The position numbers and the translations under genes are program-made. From Cordia subcordata (lineage: Eukaryota; Streptophyta; Magnoliopsida; Boraginales; Cordiaceae), in NCBI GenBank assembly GCA_028554755.1, contig JAPTOF010000017.1:3534001-3598000 (forward strand): 64,000 nt of DNA. The letters run 5' to 3'. Of this stretch, positions 11,972-22,234 are shown one piece after another; the first letter of the stretch is position 1, and each line of letters starts with the position of its first letter. The notes under the pieces were generated by a model that saw nothing but the letters and a program-made list of their open reading frames with translations, made no database searches and was not told where the DNA came from.

Positions 11972-12789
11972 GCCATCATATCCCATATCATAAGAGTATA
12001 AAATTAACCCATTACATAAGTTTAATCACCCTATACAAGCCTACTCAGACATAATAGAAAATAGAATGAAAGAGATATAACGAAACTCCCCTTTCATCCT
12101 AGCAATTTTAGAACACAACTTGTAAACAATCTCGATTCCAAAGCGTTTGAATCCTCCAACGAAGCTTGGTTCTTCGTGAAAAGTATGTGAAAAGGGTGTG
12201 TGAGGCGGCTAGGGAATAGGGTTAAGTGTGTGTGAGAATAGGTGTGAAGTGTGTGTAAAAACTCTGTGTTTTCTGCTCCGCATTGGGCTTTATTTATAAA
12301 TTCGCGCATAGCCGGTCGACCGGCCTCTGGAGTACTTGACCGGCTTTCTTCAAGGGCTCTCTGGAGTGGCCGGTCGACCTAGCCGGTCGACCGGCTCTTG
12401 AAGGGGGGTCGTCCGGCTTTTCAACGAAGTTCTCTGGAGTGGCCGGTCGACCTAGTCGGTCGACCGGCTATTCTTCCTTAGCGTCCGGCTGACTTCCTTC
12501 ATCCAATTTTTTGTCATTTCGGCCTTTAGTCTTCTCCCTTAGACCCGTGCATGTCCTATCTTCATCACCTTTCATTGTTCAATTTTTATCTTAACCCAAA
12601 GTCACCTGAATCGTTGAAAATAAGCTATTAGTGTAGCATTTTATCTCTTAAACTCACTATGCATAGTTGTTTACGCTTAAGCCAATTCCTATCAAGAGTA
12701 CTACACTAGTGCATCATTATAAGCATTCAACACCTCTAAAATATAAGTAAATGGCAATGCAAACACACACCGATCACAATTTTTCAACA
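10914..12789 (-). repeat. 3' LTR of gypsy E (left copy)
   Basis: This copy is 1876 bp, longer than its partner for two reasons. A unit of TA repeat plus 'ttcagccatcatatcccata...' is duplicated in tandem (about 11862-12016), and there is an extra GGTCGACC unit near 12442-12468. The TATA box is at 12291-12300 on the minus strand. The palindrome cluster spans 12311-12468. Confidence 0.95.
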
Positions 12790-12803
12790 CCCCAACCCTT
12801 CTC
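12790..12803 (-). other. Polypurine tract of gypsy E
   Basis: On the minus strand the sequence ggagaagggttggg(g) ends at the left LTR. This is the expected position for plus-strand cDNA priming. Confidence 0.75.
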
Positions 12804-12823
12804 CTTGCTTGTCCTCAAGCAAG
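12804..12823. repeat. Hairpin copy 1 beside the polypurine tract of gypsy E
   Basis: CTTGCTTG-TCCT-CAAGCAAG is a perfect 8-bp stem with a 4-base loop. On the minus strand it directly precedes the purine-rich tract (rc of 12790-12803) that abuts the 3' LTR. Confidence 0.8.
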
Positions 12824-13743
12824 CCTAATCTTAAATCTTATTTCTAAAGCTGATACAATGGATTGCTCAAGGATGACTCGCTATCAGCATTAGTTTGAGA
12901 AACATGAAAGGGCATTCCTATTGTGAAGAGATCCCTAAGCCTCTTTGAATCTTTCCTCTACTCATAAGGGGTCTTGTTCCTCATGGGAATTTCCCAAGTA
13001 GCCAATCCACCACAAGCCTAGGATTCTAACTCACGCACTCGGGATATTGGTATTTCGTGCTCCCTCAATTGACATGGTCTCCCTAACATGCACCAAGCCT
13101 CAAGGATAAAAAAGAGAGAATATACAAACACAATGGCATTTTATAAGCCTTATTCACATGCCTGCAAAGATGATAACTTGTGCTAAGTTGACATTGTGTC
13201 ACTTATGCACTTATTCACTAACTTTTAGGTGCTTTTGGCTTTTCCTCTTTTTTACTTCATTCATAGAATTTTGCACCTTTTTGCCTCTTTTTTTTCAATC
13301 ATTTTTTTTTTCATTTTCATTGTATTGAATTCTCAAAAGGAAGAAAAAGAAAGGCTTAAGCATATCAACAAGAACCAATCAAAGACGGGGCACTCACTTC
13401 AATAACACTTTTTCAACTCTCTTTCCTACCATGATATGGGGTGGCTACTAGGTTTATTCGTTTAAGGTTCTCACTCCACACAACTTTTAAGGGCATCTCC
13501 TCCAAGACTTAGTTTTCAAACCACTCTATTTATTCCCCCACAATGTCTTTCATCTTAATAAATCAATAGAGTCAATCACAAAAGCCAACACAATGATCAA
13601 CAAAGAAATAAATGACTCTATATGCATCAAAATTGAAAAATTTTCAAAATTGAAAAATTTTCACCATTTAAACGCATGATGCAATCTACCCTAAGTAAAA
13701 TATAACAAGAAAGAAAACTAAACTCCCACACCCTAAACCTAAA
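12824..13743. other. Non-coding 3' spacer of gypsy E
   Basis: This is where Athila elements can carry an envelope-like frame. I find none, only low-complexity sequence (T runs near 13250-13310) and a direct repeat 'aaaattgaaaaattttca' near 13630-13662. Confidence 0.6.
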
Positions 13744-13763
13744 CTTTGCTTGTCCTCAAGCAA
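13744..13763. repeat. Hairpin copy 2 in the 3' region of gypsy E
   Basis: TTTGCTTG-TCCT-CAAGCAAA is a perfect 8-bp stem with the same loop as copy 1. On the minus strand it is also followed by purine-rich sequence (gtttaggtttagggtgtggg). The two copies are about 920 bases apart. Confidence 0.8.
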
Positions 13764-14104
13764 ATAGAACAAAGCACAACAAAAACAAGCAAGTTATCAT
13801 TACAAAACAAGTAAGGGTGGTGGGGATAGAGTGCGAGCAGGAACAAGTGGAGAAAGGATAGATACAACCTTGCATTTTCTTCAAAGCTTTCCATGCCAAC
13901 GTCATCTCACCATACTGCTAATCTGTGACTCACAATTCATAAACACTCACAAAGAAAACAAGATTAGTAGCATTGTCTATGCATACTCGCATTGGCATGT
14001 GCAATAAGAAGCAGTGGTGTATCTTACGGGACAAAGGATTAGGATTCAACACTTTAAGTTGGGTGCAAGAAAGATAAAAGAAAGAAAATAAAAAGAAACA
14101 AAAG

Positions 14105-14195
14105 TCAAACAAATGCAAGACTATAGAATTGAACCTAGGTTGCCTCTTAGTAGCGCTAACCACCAAGCCGTCAGCCAGGCAAATACCAGCTCATC
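14105..14195 (-). other. tRNA-like segment with Pol III box-like motifs in gypsy E
   Basis: On the minus strand, ggcttggtggttagcgc resembles a tRNA A box. About 30 bases later ggttcaattct matches the B box consensus GGTTCRANYCC in 10 of 11 positions. It lies just after the end of pol. It could be a captured tRNA or SINE fragment, or chance. No full cloverleaf is evident. Confidence 0.35.
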
Positions 14196-14199
14196 TTCA

Positions 14200-16224
14200 A
14201 CTTCCATCTGCGGGATCCTGAAGCTTTAAAACCTCCACACGAGCCATGCTCGGATCATAAGCGTGCTTCAGGCGTTGCCCATTTACCATCAACTCTCGGC
14301 CATCCTTTAAGTCTTTAATCTTGACTGCTCCTGAAGGATAGGCAATCATCACCTCATATGGACCATCCTATCTCGTCTTAAGCTTACCTGGAAAAAGCTT
14401 CAGTCGTGAGTTAAACAACCAAACTTTATCAAGAGGAGAGAATGATTTCTTAATAACGTGTTTATCATGGATTCTCTTCATCCTATCCTTATAAAGTTTA
14501 GCGTTCTCATATGCCTCGAATCTAAGCTCTTCCAGTTCTGCTAGGTCTAGCCTCCTTTTCTCACCCGCTTTTGCCAAGTCAAAATTTAGGGCTTTGATTG
14601 CCCAATACGCTCTATGCTCAAGTTCAACCAGCAAGTGACAAGCTTTACCAAATACCAATCTATACGGAGACATACCAATAGGAGTCTTAAAGGCGGTACA
14701 GTAGGCCCACAAAGCATCATTTAATCTAATAGACCAATCTTTTCTATCAGGCCTAACCGTTTTCTCTAGAATGTGTTTGATCTCTCTATTGGACACCTCT
14801 ACTTGTCCACTAGTCTGCGGGTGATAAGGAGTGGCTACTTTATGGGTGACTGAATATTTTCTCAACAAGGCCTTTAAAGTCCTATGGCGAAAATGCAAAC
14901 CCCCATCACTAATTAAGACTCTAGGGACTCCAAATCTAGAGAAAATGTTCTCTTTAATAAACTTAACCACTACCCTATGGTCATTAGTGCGTGTAGGAAT
15001 AGCCTCAACCCATTTGGATACATAATCAACGGCCACTAAAATGTATTGACATCCAAAGGAAGGTGGAAATGGACCCATGAAGTCTATACCCCAAACATCG
15101 AACAACTCACAAAGAAGAATAGGGGATAAAGGCATCATGTTTCTCCTAGAGATGGACCCGAATTGTTGACATCTAAAACACTTTTTGCAATATTCCTGGG
15201 CATCCCTAAAGAGAGTAGGCCAAAATAATCCACTTTGCAAGACCTTCGCAGCAGTCTTCTTCCCACTAAAATGACCCCCACACCCCTCATCATGACACAT
15301 GCTTAACACGCTCTCAAACTCCTCCTCAGGCATACACCGGCGAATCATTTGATCCGCACACACTTTAAAAAGATAGGGGTCCTCCCAAAAGAAATGCCTA
15401 ACTTGTGCTAGGAACCTATCTTTATCTCTTTTCTCCCAATGAAACGGAAAACGCCCTGTGGCAAGATAATTAACTATATGAGCGAACCAAGGTGTGTGAT
15501 GAGAAATAGAAAATAATTGCTCATCAGGGAATGAATCATGAAAAGGAGATGGATCACTAGAAGACTCGCTAACAAGACGGGAAAGATGATCCGCAACTAA
15601 ATTCTCTCTACCCTTCTTATCCCGAATTTCTAAGTCAAACTCTTGAAGGAGGAGCATCCACCTAATCAAGCGGGGCTTAGATTCTTTCTTAGACAACAAA
15701 TACTTCAATGCTGCATGATCGGTGTAGACAATTACTCTGGATCCTAGGATGTATGACCTAAACTTGTCGAGAGAGGAGACTATCGCTAGAAGCTCTTTTT
15801 CCGTAGTAGTGTAATTCTTTTGTGCTTCATCAAGAGTCTTGCTAGCATAGTATACAACATGGGGCAACTTATCCTTCCTTTGACCTAAAACAGCTCCTAT
15901 TGCATAATCGGATGCATCACACATAACCTCAAATGAGAGACTGTAGTCAGGTGGTTGGATAATCGGGGATGTAGACAATAAGGATTTAAGCCTATTGAAA
16001 GCTCTAACACATTCATCGTCAAAGTCAAAAGGAACATCTTGTGCTAGGAGCCTAGACAAAGGACGTGAAACGTGACTAAAATCCTTAATGAATCTACAGT
16101 AAAATCCTGCATGTCCTAGAAAAGATCTAACATCCTTGACACACTTAGGGACAAGCAACTTCTCAATTAATTCAACCTTAGCTGGGTCGACTTGAATTCC
16201 ATTAGATGAGACAACATGACCCAA
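14200..16224 (-). pseudogene. Gypsy E RNase H and integrase (long open segment)
   Basis: A 618-codon open stretch (16224-14368) covers the RT thumb and RNase H, with acidic residues in [23 protein letters not shown] and [11 protein letters not shown]. The integrase follows: zinc-binding HHCC ([17 protein letters not shown]) and catalytic D, D and E in [16 protein letters not shown] and [12 protein letters not shown]. All three catalytic residues remain. At 14368 a TAG stop lies before DGPYEVMIAYPSG, and the integrase C-terminal part continues to about 14200. No chromodomain is seen, as expected for Athila. Confidence 0.92.
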
Positions 16225-17451
16225 AGACTATCCTCGTTGCACCATGAAGTGGGATTTCTCCCAACTTAACACTAAATTCTTCTCCACACATCGGTCTAAG
16301 ACTAAAGAGAGATGATTCAAGCACTCATCAAAGCTATCTCCAAAGACTGAGAAATCATCCATAAAAATCTCTAAGTGTCTCTCAATCATATCACTAAAAA
16401 TGGCCATCATGCATCTCTGAAAAGTCACTGGGGCATTACAAAGACCGAAAGGCATTCTCCTATAAGCAAAAGTGCCATGGGGACAAGTAAAGGTGGTCTT
16501 TTCCTGGTCCTCGGCAAATACAGGGATCTGGTTATATCCCGAATAGCCATCTAGAAAACAATAGTAGCTGTGCCCAGCTACTCTATCTAAAATCTAGTCT
16601 AGAAAAGGCAATGGGAAATGATCCTTCCTAGTTTTGGAGTTGAGCTTCCTATAATCAATACAGACCCTCCATCCCGTAGGAGTACGTGTAGGGATAAGCT
16701 CTCCTCTCTCATTCTCAACAACTGTGATCCCGGACTTCTTAGGGATGACTTGGACTGGGCTAACCCACTCACTATCGAAGATCGGATAAATAATGCCTGC
16801 ATCCAAAAGCTTAATGATCTCCTTCTTAACTACTTCGCTCATGTGTGGGTTTAGCCTCCTTTGCATCTCCCTAGAAGGAATGGCTCCATCTTCAAGGTGA
16901 ATACGATGCATACAAATAGAGGGGTCTATACCTCGTAAATCATCAATCTTCCACCCTATTGCCTTCCTATGTTTCCTAAGGACCTCTAAGAGACGCTTCT
17001 CATTCTCACTAGAAAGATCGGAAGCTATGATAACCGGAAGAGTCTCATTAGAGCCTAGGAATGCATACTTCAGATGATCCGGAAGGGGTTTGAGCTCTAA
17101 AGAAAGGCTGGGCTCAACCAAGGGGGACTTAACCTCAACATCATCAATGCGTTCATCACTAGAAATGGGAGTAGAAGAATTAACCTTGAGTGACTTATTA
17201 ATCAAACAGCTCTCAATTAAGGAAGTAGAAGCTACACATTTCTTTTCTAAGGTCTCCAAATCAAAGCTAGAAATCAATTCCTCAAATTTCCTCAAATCAT
17301 CTCCATCAGTCATAGTCATCTCTATGAAATCCTCAATGCAAGAATCAATCACATCTACTTTAAAGCATTCTTCTCCATCCTCCTCTCCTATACTAGCTCT
17401 ATTCACCACCTCTGCAACCTTCATAGTGGATTTCAAATTCCCAAATTTCAT
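16225..17451 (-). pseudogene. Gypsy E reverse transcriptase
   Basis: The first part (17451-16594) includes a spacer rich in acidic residues. The fingers follow: LDAGIIYPIFDSEWVSPVQV and WRVCIDYRKLNSKT. A TAG stop at 16594 lies within PFLD-stop-ILDRV. The palm continues with MPFGLCNAPVTFQRCMMAIF and the active site FMDDFSVFG, an Athila-type YxDD variant. Another stop at 16228, beside HFMVQRG, shows a local sequence change. Catalytic aspartates are intact, but the protein cannot be read through. Confidence 0.9.
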
Positions 17452-17453
17452 CT

Positions 17454-18698
17454 CTAATATCCCCGACCTACAATGGATAATGGCATCTGCGGTGGCAAGG
17501 AAAGGCGACCTAAAAGAATGGGTGTAGAATGTCTAGAGTCGTGTCCCGAATCCATATCTAACACTATGAAGTCAACAGGGTACACGAACTCACGTACCTG
17601 AACCATAACGTCCTCTATCACACCCTTAGGTCTACGCTCAGATCTATCAGCTAGCTGAAGAGTAACATACGTGGGAGACAACTCACCTAGGCCTAACTAC
17701 TGATAGACAGAATAGGGAATAAGATTCACACTAGATCCTAAATCTAACAAGGCGTGATCAATTTGCGTCTCACGGATCCTACAAGGAATGGTGAAAGCTC
17801 TGGGGTCACTCCTCTTGGGCGGAAGGCCCGAAGTACAAATACTACTCACCTTCTCCGTAATCCTCACCTTCTTAGGAATGGTCGATGATCTACGTTTCCT
17901 TGTACAAAGATCCTTAAAGAACTTAGAGTAAGATGGGATGGAAATGATCGCATCTATCAAAGGAAGATTGACCTTAAGATCTTTGAGATGCTCTAAAATC
18001 TTGAAGAACCTAGAATCCTCACTAGATGTAGGTCTCTCTAAAGCGGATGGAAAAGGAACTCTAGGCTCTATATCTCTAGATGCATGGGAGTTATCCATAG
18101 GTTCTTTTCCCTCTCTATGTGGTCGGGAAGTACTAATCTCTCCCTGATCTCTAACGGTCTCATTTCTCTCAACAGGACTCTCTCTAGAATTTCCCCCAAC
18201 AAGGTTACCATGTTGTGCTCTAGACTCGAAAGGACCACTAGGTGCAGACACTGCAGAGTCAATTCCTACCCTATTATCCACTACCCGACCGCTCCTAAGA
18301 GTGGTGACAGCTTTAGCTTGAGCCTGAGAAGGGTAAGTGGTATCAGTGGAGGAACAAGATTGGACTCTAGGGTTTACTTCCGGCTGAGAAGGCAATTTTC
18401 CGTGGTCTCTAGTGCTTAATTGACTAGCAATCTGTCCTAACTGTGCCTCAAACCTGGCCATTTGCTGCCTATTTTCTGCCAATTCCTGTTGTTGGCTAGC
18501 CAATGCCTGTTGTTGATTCTGAATAAATTGCATTATCTTCATCATGTCATTACTAGGAGGCTGGCTACTAGAGGGAGCAGGTAAAGCTTGAGGTTGAGGA
18601 GCACTAGTGAGACGGGGTTGATTGACTTGATAGAAACCTGGGGGATATTGCGGATGGGGTCGCTGAGGTGGAACTTGAGGATGTGAACTAGACTCATG
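17454..18698 (-). pseudogene. Gypsy E linker and protease, broken
   Basis: After the gag stop the same lineage sequence continues with a glutamine-rich segment (IQNQQQALASQQQELAENR near 18545). A long Ser/Glu-rich linker precedes the aspartic protease site HALLDLGSSVNLIPYSVY near 17700-17760. The family site is DLGAS, so one residue differs. A TAG stop at 17697 interrupts the protease, and the frame then continues to 17454 (GRLSLPPQ), where a frameshift leads into the RT frame. Confidence 0.85.
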
Positions 18699-19829
18699 CT
18701 ATCCTTGTCTCCGTGAAAATTTCGGATTGTCCCTCCAACCCGGATTATGCGTGTTTGAGTATGGATTATACTCACGAGAATAACCTTGTGTGGCACACAC
18801 TTGCTCTTTCATGAATTCAGGAAATTGGGATGCTAAAGGGCAAGCTAGGGTCTCATGAGATGACTTGGAGCATAATGCACAAACTTCAACAACTAAGGGG
18901 GCGGAGGAAGAACTTGAAGAACTAGTCCTAGGACTCTGAGATGAAATGGACAAAGAGATGAATTGATCTAGTTTATTTGTTAACGCCTCAACCTTAGAGG
19001 GTAAGTCTGAAGAAATTCCAACCTCACTAACACTTCTCTTGTTAACCCCTCGACTAGATCTTTCCATTGCAAAATTTTGAAATGAATTCTCAGCCATCAT
19101 TTCTATTTTCTCCCATGCCTCAGTTGGTCTTAAAAGATAGAAACCACCACCGGAGGCGGCATTGACCATCATCCTATTTTGTTCGTTTAAACCTCGAAAG
19201 AAGTATTGCATTAGGTCATGATTGCCGTACCCATGGTGTGGACATTGTCTAAGAAGACCTTTGAACCTCTCCCAAGTTTCATGAAAAGATTCTAAGTCAT
19301 GCTCGGAAAAAGTCATGATGGCAGTCCTAAGTTCGGCTGTCTTGGCCATGGGATAAAATTTCTGGAAGAATTTAGATTGAAGCTCAGCCCATGTAGTAAT
19401 GCACCCATTAGGTAAGGAGTGCAACCAAGTCCTAGCCTTATCCTTAAGAGAGAAGGGAAACAATCTTAGACGTATGACCTCTTGGGAGACATTGGGAACA
19501 TGGAGAGTGGAACTCATTTCAACAAAATCAGTAATGTGATCAAGAGGACTCTCATTGCTTCTCCCGTAAAAGGAAGGAAGCATAGCCAACATATTAGGCT
19601 TAATCTCGAAGTTCGTACCCCCCAAACCTGTAATTTGAATAGCCGAATTAGGCTCAAATGTTTCGGGGAGAAAGAATTGCCTAAGAGTGGGTTCCTCATC
19701 TAAAGGTGGACCTGGTCTACGGGGTTCCTGTCTAAAATGAGCTTGGGCTTGATGCCCAATGTGCTCATGAGGTGGAATGGGATTCATTGGGGGATTGGGT
19801 GGATTATGAGAATGATTGGGAACGGCCAT
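18699..19829 (-). CDS. Gypsy E gag (ends at a premature stop)
   Basis: This 376-residue frame starts MAVPNHSHNPP. A proline-rich N-terminus is followed by a retrotransposon gag domain at about residues 65-230 (TWAELQSKFFQKFYP, FHETWERFKGLLRQCPHHG). A CCHC knuckle CALCSKSSHETLAC lies near residue 317, spaced C-X2-C-X4-H-X4-C. The tail NPYSNTHNPGWRDNPKFS is characteristic of Athila gag. Gag forms the particle and binds element RNA. The stop at 18699 reads TAG, and the frame continues into a Gln-rich linker and protease, so in the family this is one gag-pol frame. The stop is probably a mutation. Confidence 0.9.
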   Translation of the reverse strand: MAVPNHSHNPPNPPMNPIPPHEHIGHQAQAHFRQEPRRPGPPLDEEPTLRQFFLPETFEPNSAIQITGLGGTNFEIKPNMLAMLPSFYGRSNESPLDHITDFVEMSSTLHVPNVSQEVIRLRLFPFSLKDKARTWLHSLPNGCITTWAELQSKFFQKFYPMAKTAELRTAIMTFSEHDLESFHETWERFKGLLRQCPHHGYGNHDLMQYFFRGLNEQNRMMVNAASGGGFYLLRPTEAWEKIEMMAENSFQNFAMERSSRGVNKRSVSEVGISSDLPSKVEALTNKLDQFISLSISSQSPRTSSSSSSSAPLVVEVCALCSKSSHETLACPLASQFPEFMKEQVCATQGYSREYNPYSNTHNPGWRDNPKFSRRQG

Positions 19830-20184
19830 CTCCTCAGGAAGATCTCCTAAATTCCTGAAACGTCTAATGATTCTTTTAGGTTGGGATTAAGAGGAATTAG
19901 GGGATTCTTAAGGGATCTCCTACCAAGCATGCACAAACTATCCTAACTCCGGCCACTTCAACCCCCAAACACTTCAGTATTCCTAAACTACAGCAAATAA
20001 TCCACAATCCTAAAAAGTCTACTAAAAAAAAGTAAAGTCAAAAGCTGAATTAAACTAACAAAGAGAACTAAAACAAGATAATATAAGCAGTAAACGAAAT
20101 AAGTAAAAACTAAACAAACTATAAAGAAAAAGCAAGAAAAACAACTATCAAAACACACAAGCACCGAATGCAAATCACCGTGCC

Positions 20185-20202
20185 TCCCCGGCAACGGCGC
20201 CA
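20185..20202 (-). other. Primer-binding site of gypsy E (tRNA-Asp type)
   Basis: On the minus strand the sequence is TGGCGCCGTTGCCGGGGA, six bases inside the right LTR. It matches the complement of the 3' end of plant tRNA-Asp, the primer reported for Athila-type elements. It fixes the element's orientation. Confidence 0.9.
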
Positions 20203-20208
20203 AAAACT

Positions 20209-21972
20209 TGATGTCTTCTTACGAGTGCAAGTTTTAAAAGACCCGCAAGCGTACGGATCGTGCAATACAGTGTTTACGAGTGCGGGTGTCGAACCACAGG
20301 GAGGCGTGAATATCGTGAATGTATCCTATGCTTGGTGTCCTAAAAGAGCTAAAAAGAAATATCTAAACTAAGTGTACTTTTTCTTGTGAAGGTTTGGATT
20401 GTCGGGAGCTCTAAGTAAATGAAAGAAAACTAAACTATGAATAAAAACAAAAAGGGACGCAGGTTGATTAAGAAGAAACTAACAATTGGAAAGGGATTAG
20501 GGTGACTTGGACGTATGAATGGGTAACTCCATACTCAAATGCTATGGGATTAAGGGATGATGGCTAACTATCAAAAGAGCTCTTAACTAGGTTGTTAGTT
20601 AGTGTCCTGATTTCCCCCTAGGACTCGGTGCGGGTCCGTCCCTAGGCGACGTCTCCTAGAGCTACGGCGTGGTCCTTATGACCTAGGGCCTCAAGACGGA
20701 CTAACTAACTTCCTAGGTGGCTTAGAATGAACCTACCCTAGTACCTAAACCGTTGGCTGGGTTTAAAGCCAAGACCTAGTGTTGCTAAGGTCGACTAAAT
20801 CTATCCTGAAACCTATTGGCTGGATTTAAAGCCAAAGGAAACTCGACCTAGATTAGCCCTAAATTATACTCCGTCATTCTAAGATCACTACAGCAAGATT
20901 TGACTAACATTCATACACATGTGATATTGAAATTATGCTTGTTACTAGGCATGCAAATACGCATATAGACATGAATAAAAGCACTACCCACTTCATAACA
21001 TCCATGTATAAACACATAGACATGAGTACAACATGGATTAGATGTGTTTAGTAACAAACAAACTTCAATTAATATATATGTACTCATCTAGGTATTTTAT
21101 CAAACACATAGGCATGAATGAAAGAACACCCAATTAAACAAAACAAATCAAAACATATATATATATATATATATTCAGCCATCATATCCCATATCATAAG
21201 AGTATAAAATTAACCCATTACATAAGTTTAATCACCCTATACAAGCCTACTCAGACATAATAGAAAATAGAATGAAAGAGATATAACGAACCTCCCCTTT
21301 CATCCTAGCGATTTTAGAACACAGCTTGTAAACAATCTCGATTCCAAAGCGTTTGAATCCTCCAACGAAGCTTGGTTCTTCGTGAAAAGTATGTGAAAAG
21401 GGTGTGTGAGGCGGCTAGGGAATAGGGTTAAGTGTGTGTGAGAATAGGTGTGAAGTGTGTGTAAAAACTATGCGTTTTCTGCTCCGCATCGGGCTTTATT
21501 TATAAATTCGCGCATAGCCGGTCGACCGGCCTCTGGAGTACTCGACCGGCTTTCTTCAAGGGCTCTCTGGAGTGGCCGGTCAACCTAGCCGGTCGACCGG
21601 CTCTTGAAGGGGGGTCGTCCGGCTTTTTGACGAAGTTCTCTGGAGCGTCCAGCTATTCTTCCTTAGCGTCCGGCTGACTTCCTTCATCCAATTTTTCGTC
21701 ATTTTGGCCTTTAGTCTTCTCCCTTAGACCTGTGCATGTCCTATCTTCATCACCTTTCATTGTTCAATTTTTATCTTAACCCAAAGTCACCTGAATCATT
21801 GAAAATAAGCTATTAGTGTAGCATTTTATCTCTTAAACTCACTATGCATAGTTGTTTACGCTTAAGCCAATTCCTATCAAGAGTACTACACTAGTGCATC
21901 ATTATAAGCATTCAACACCTCTAAAATATAAGTAAATGGCAATGCAAACACACACCAGATCACAACTCATCA
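20209..21972 (-). repeat. 5' LTR of gypsy E (right copy)
   Basis: This copy is 1764 bp. On the minus strand a TATA box (TTTATAAATA) lies at 21497-21506. Immediately upstream of it (21517-21610) is a cluster of GCCGGTCGACCGGC palindromes. The TA microsatellite at 21155-21174 is short, unlike the left copy. The first about 500 plus-strand bases differ from the left copy at only about five positions. Confidence 0.95.
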
Positions 21973-21977
21973 ACCAG

Positions 21978-22200
21978 TCATGATCTATAGTGATAGCATT
22001 GGTGTGATTGCTCAAGCTAAGGAGCCCAGAGCACACCATAAAGCTAAACATTGAGACGTTACCATCTCATTCGAGAAATAGTAGCTCGAGATGATGTCAA
22101 TCTGTTTAAAATAGATGGCAAGGATAATTTAGCTGACCCATTAACTAAATCGTTGGGCTTAGAGATTTCGATTGTCATTGACAAAGAATAGGTATAGGAT
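21978..22200 (+). pseudogene. Copia A RNase H, C-terminal part after insertion E
   Basis: This continues the frame cut at 10913: PVMIYSDSIGVI spans the junction once the ACCAG duplication is removed. It includes VNLFKIDGKDNLADPLTKSL, the typical end of copia RNase H. A stop interrupts it near 22050. Confidence 0.85.
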
Positions 22201-22220
22201 ACAAATCCGACTAGCTTTAG

Positions 22221-22234
22221 GTCAAATGGGAGAT
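22221..22234 (+). other. Polypurine tract of copia A
   Basis: The tract gtcaaatgggagat sits directly before the 3' LTR and primes plus-strand cDNA. Element D has the matching tract agtgggagat at the same place. Confidence 0.75.

Larger units (their letters stand above)
10914..21972 (-). mobile_element. Ty3/gypsy (Athila-like) element E, inserted in copia A
   Basis: A full-length element of 11,059 bp lies in reverse orientation. It has two LTRs (10914-12789 and 20209-21972), both TGATG at the plus-strand start; the right copy ends CATCA. The flanking duplication is ACCAG (10909-10913 and 21973-21977). A tRNA-Asp type primer-binding site lies inside the right LTR. Gag is at 19829-18699 and pol runs down to about 14200. 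The gag tail (NPYSNTHNPGWR), the RT site FMDDFSVFG and the RNase H end ([12 protein letters not shown]) fit the Athila lineage. No envelope-like gene is found after integrase. Stops and a frameshift disrupt gag-pol. Confidence 0.95.

Noticed and set aside
12094..12309. Minus-strand frame in the left LTR of gypsy E
   Set aside because: It lies within the LTR promoter and transcribed region and does not resemble a protein family.
13930..14166. Envelope-like gene of gypsy E
   Set aside because: The only frame after integrase has 78 codons with a hydrophobic run from a T-rich stretch. There is no signal of an Athila envelope protein.
16618..18419. Several plus-strand open frames of 60-145 codons
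   Set aside because: They are antisense shadows of the gypsy gag-pol on the minus strand.
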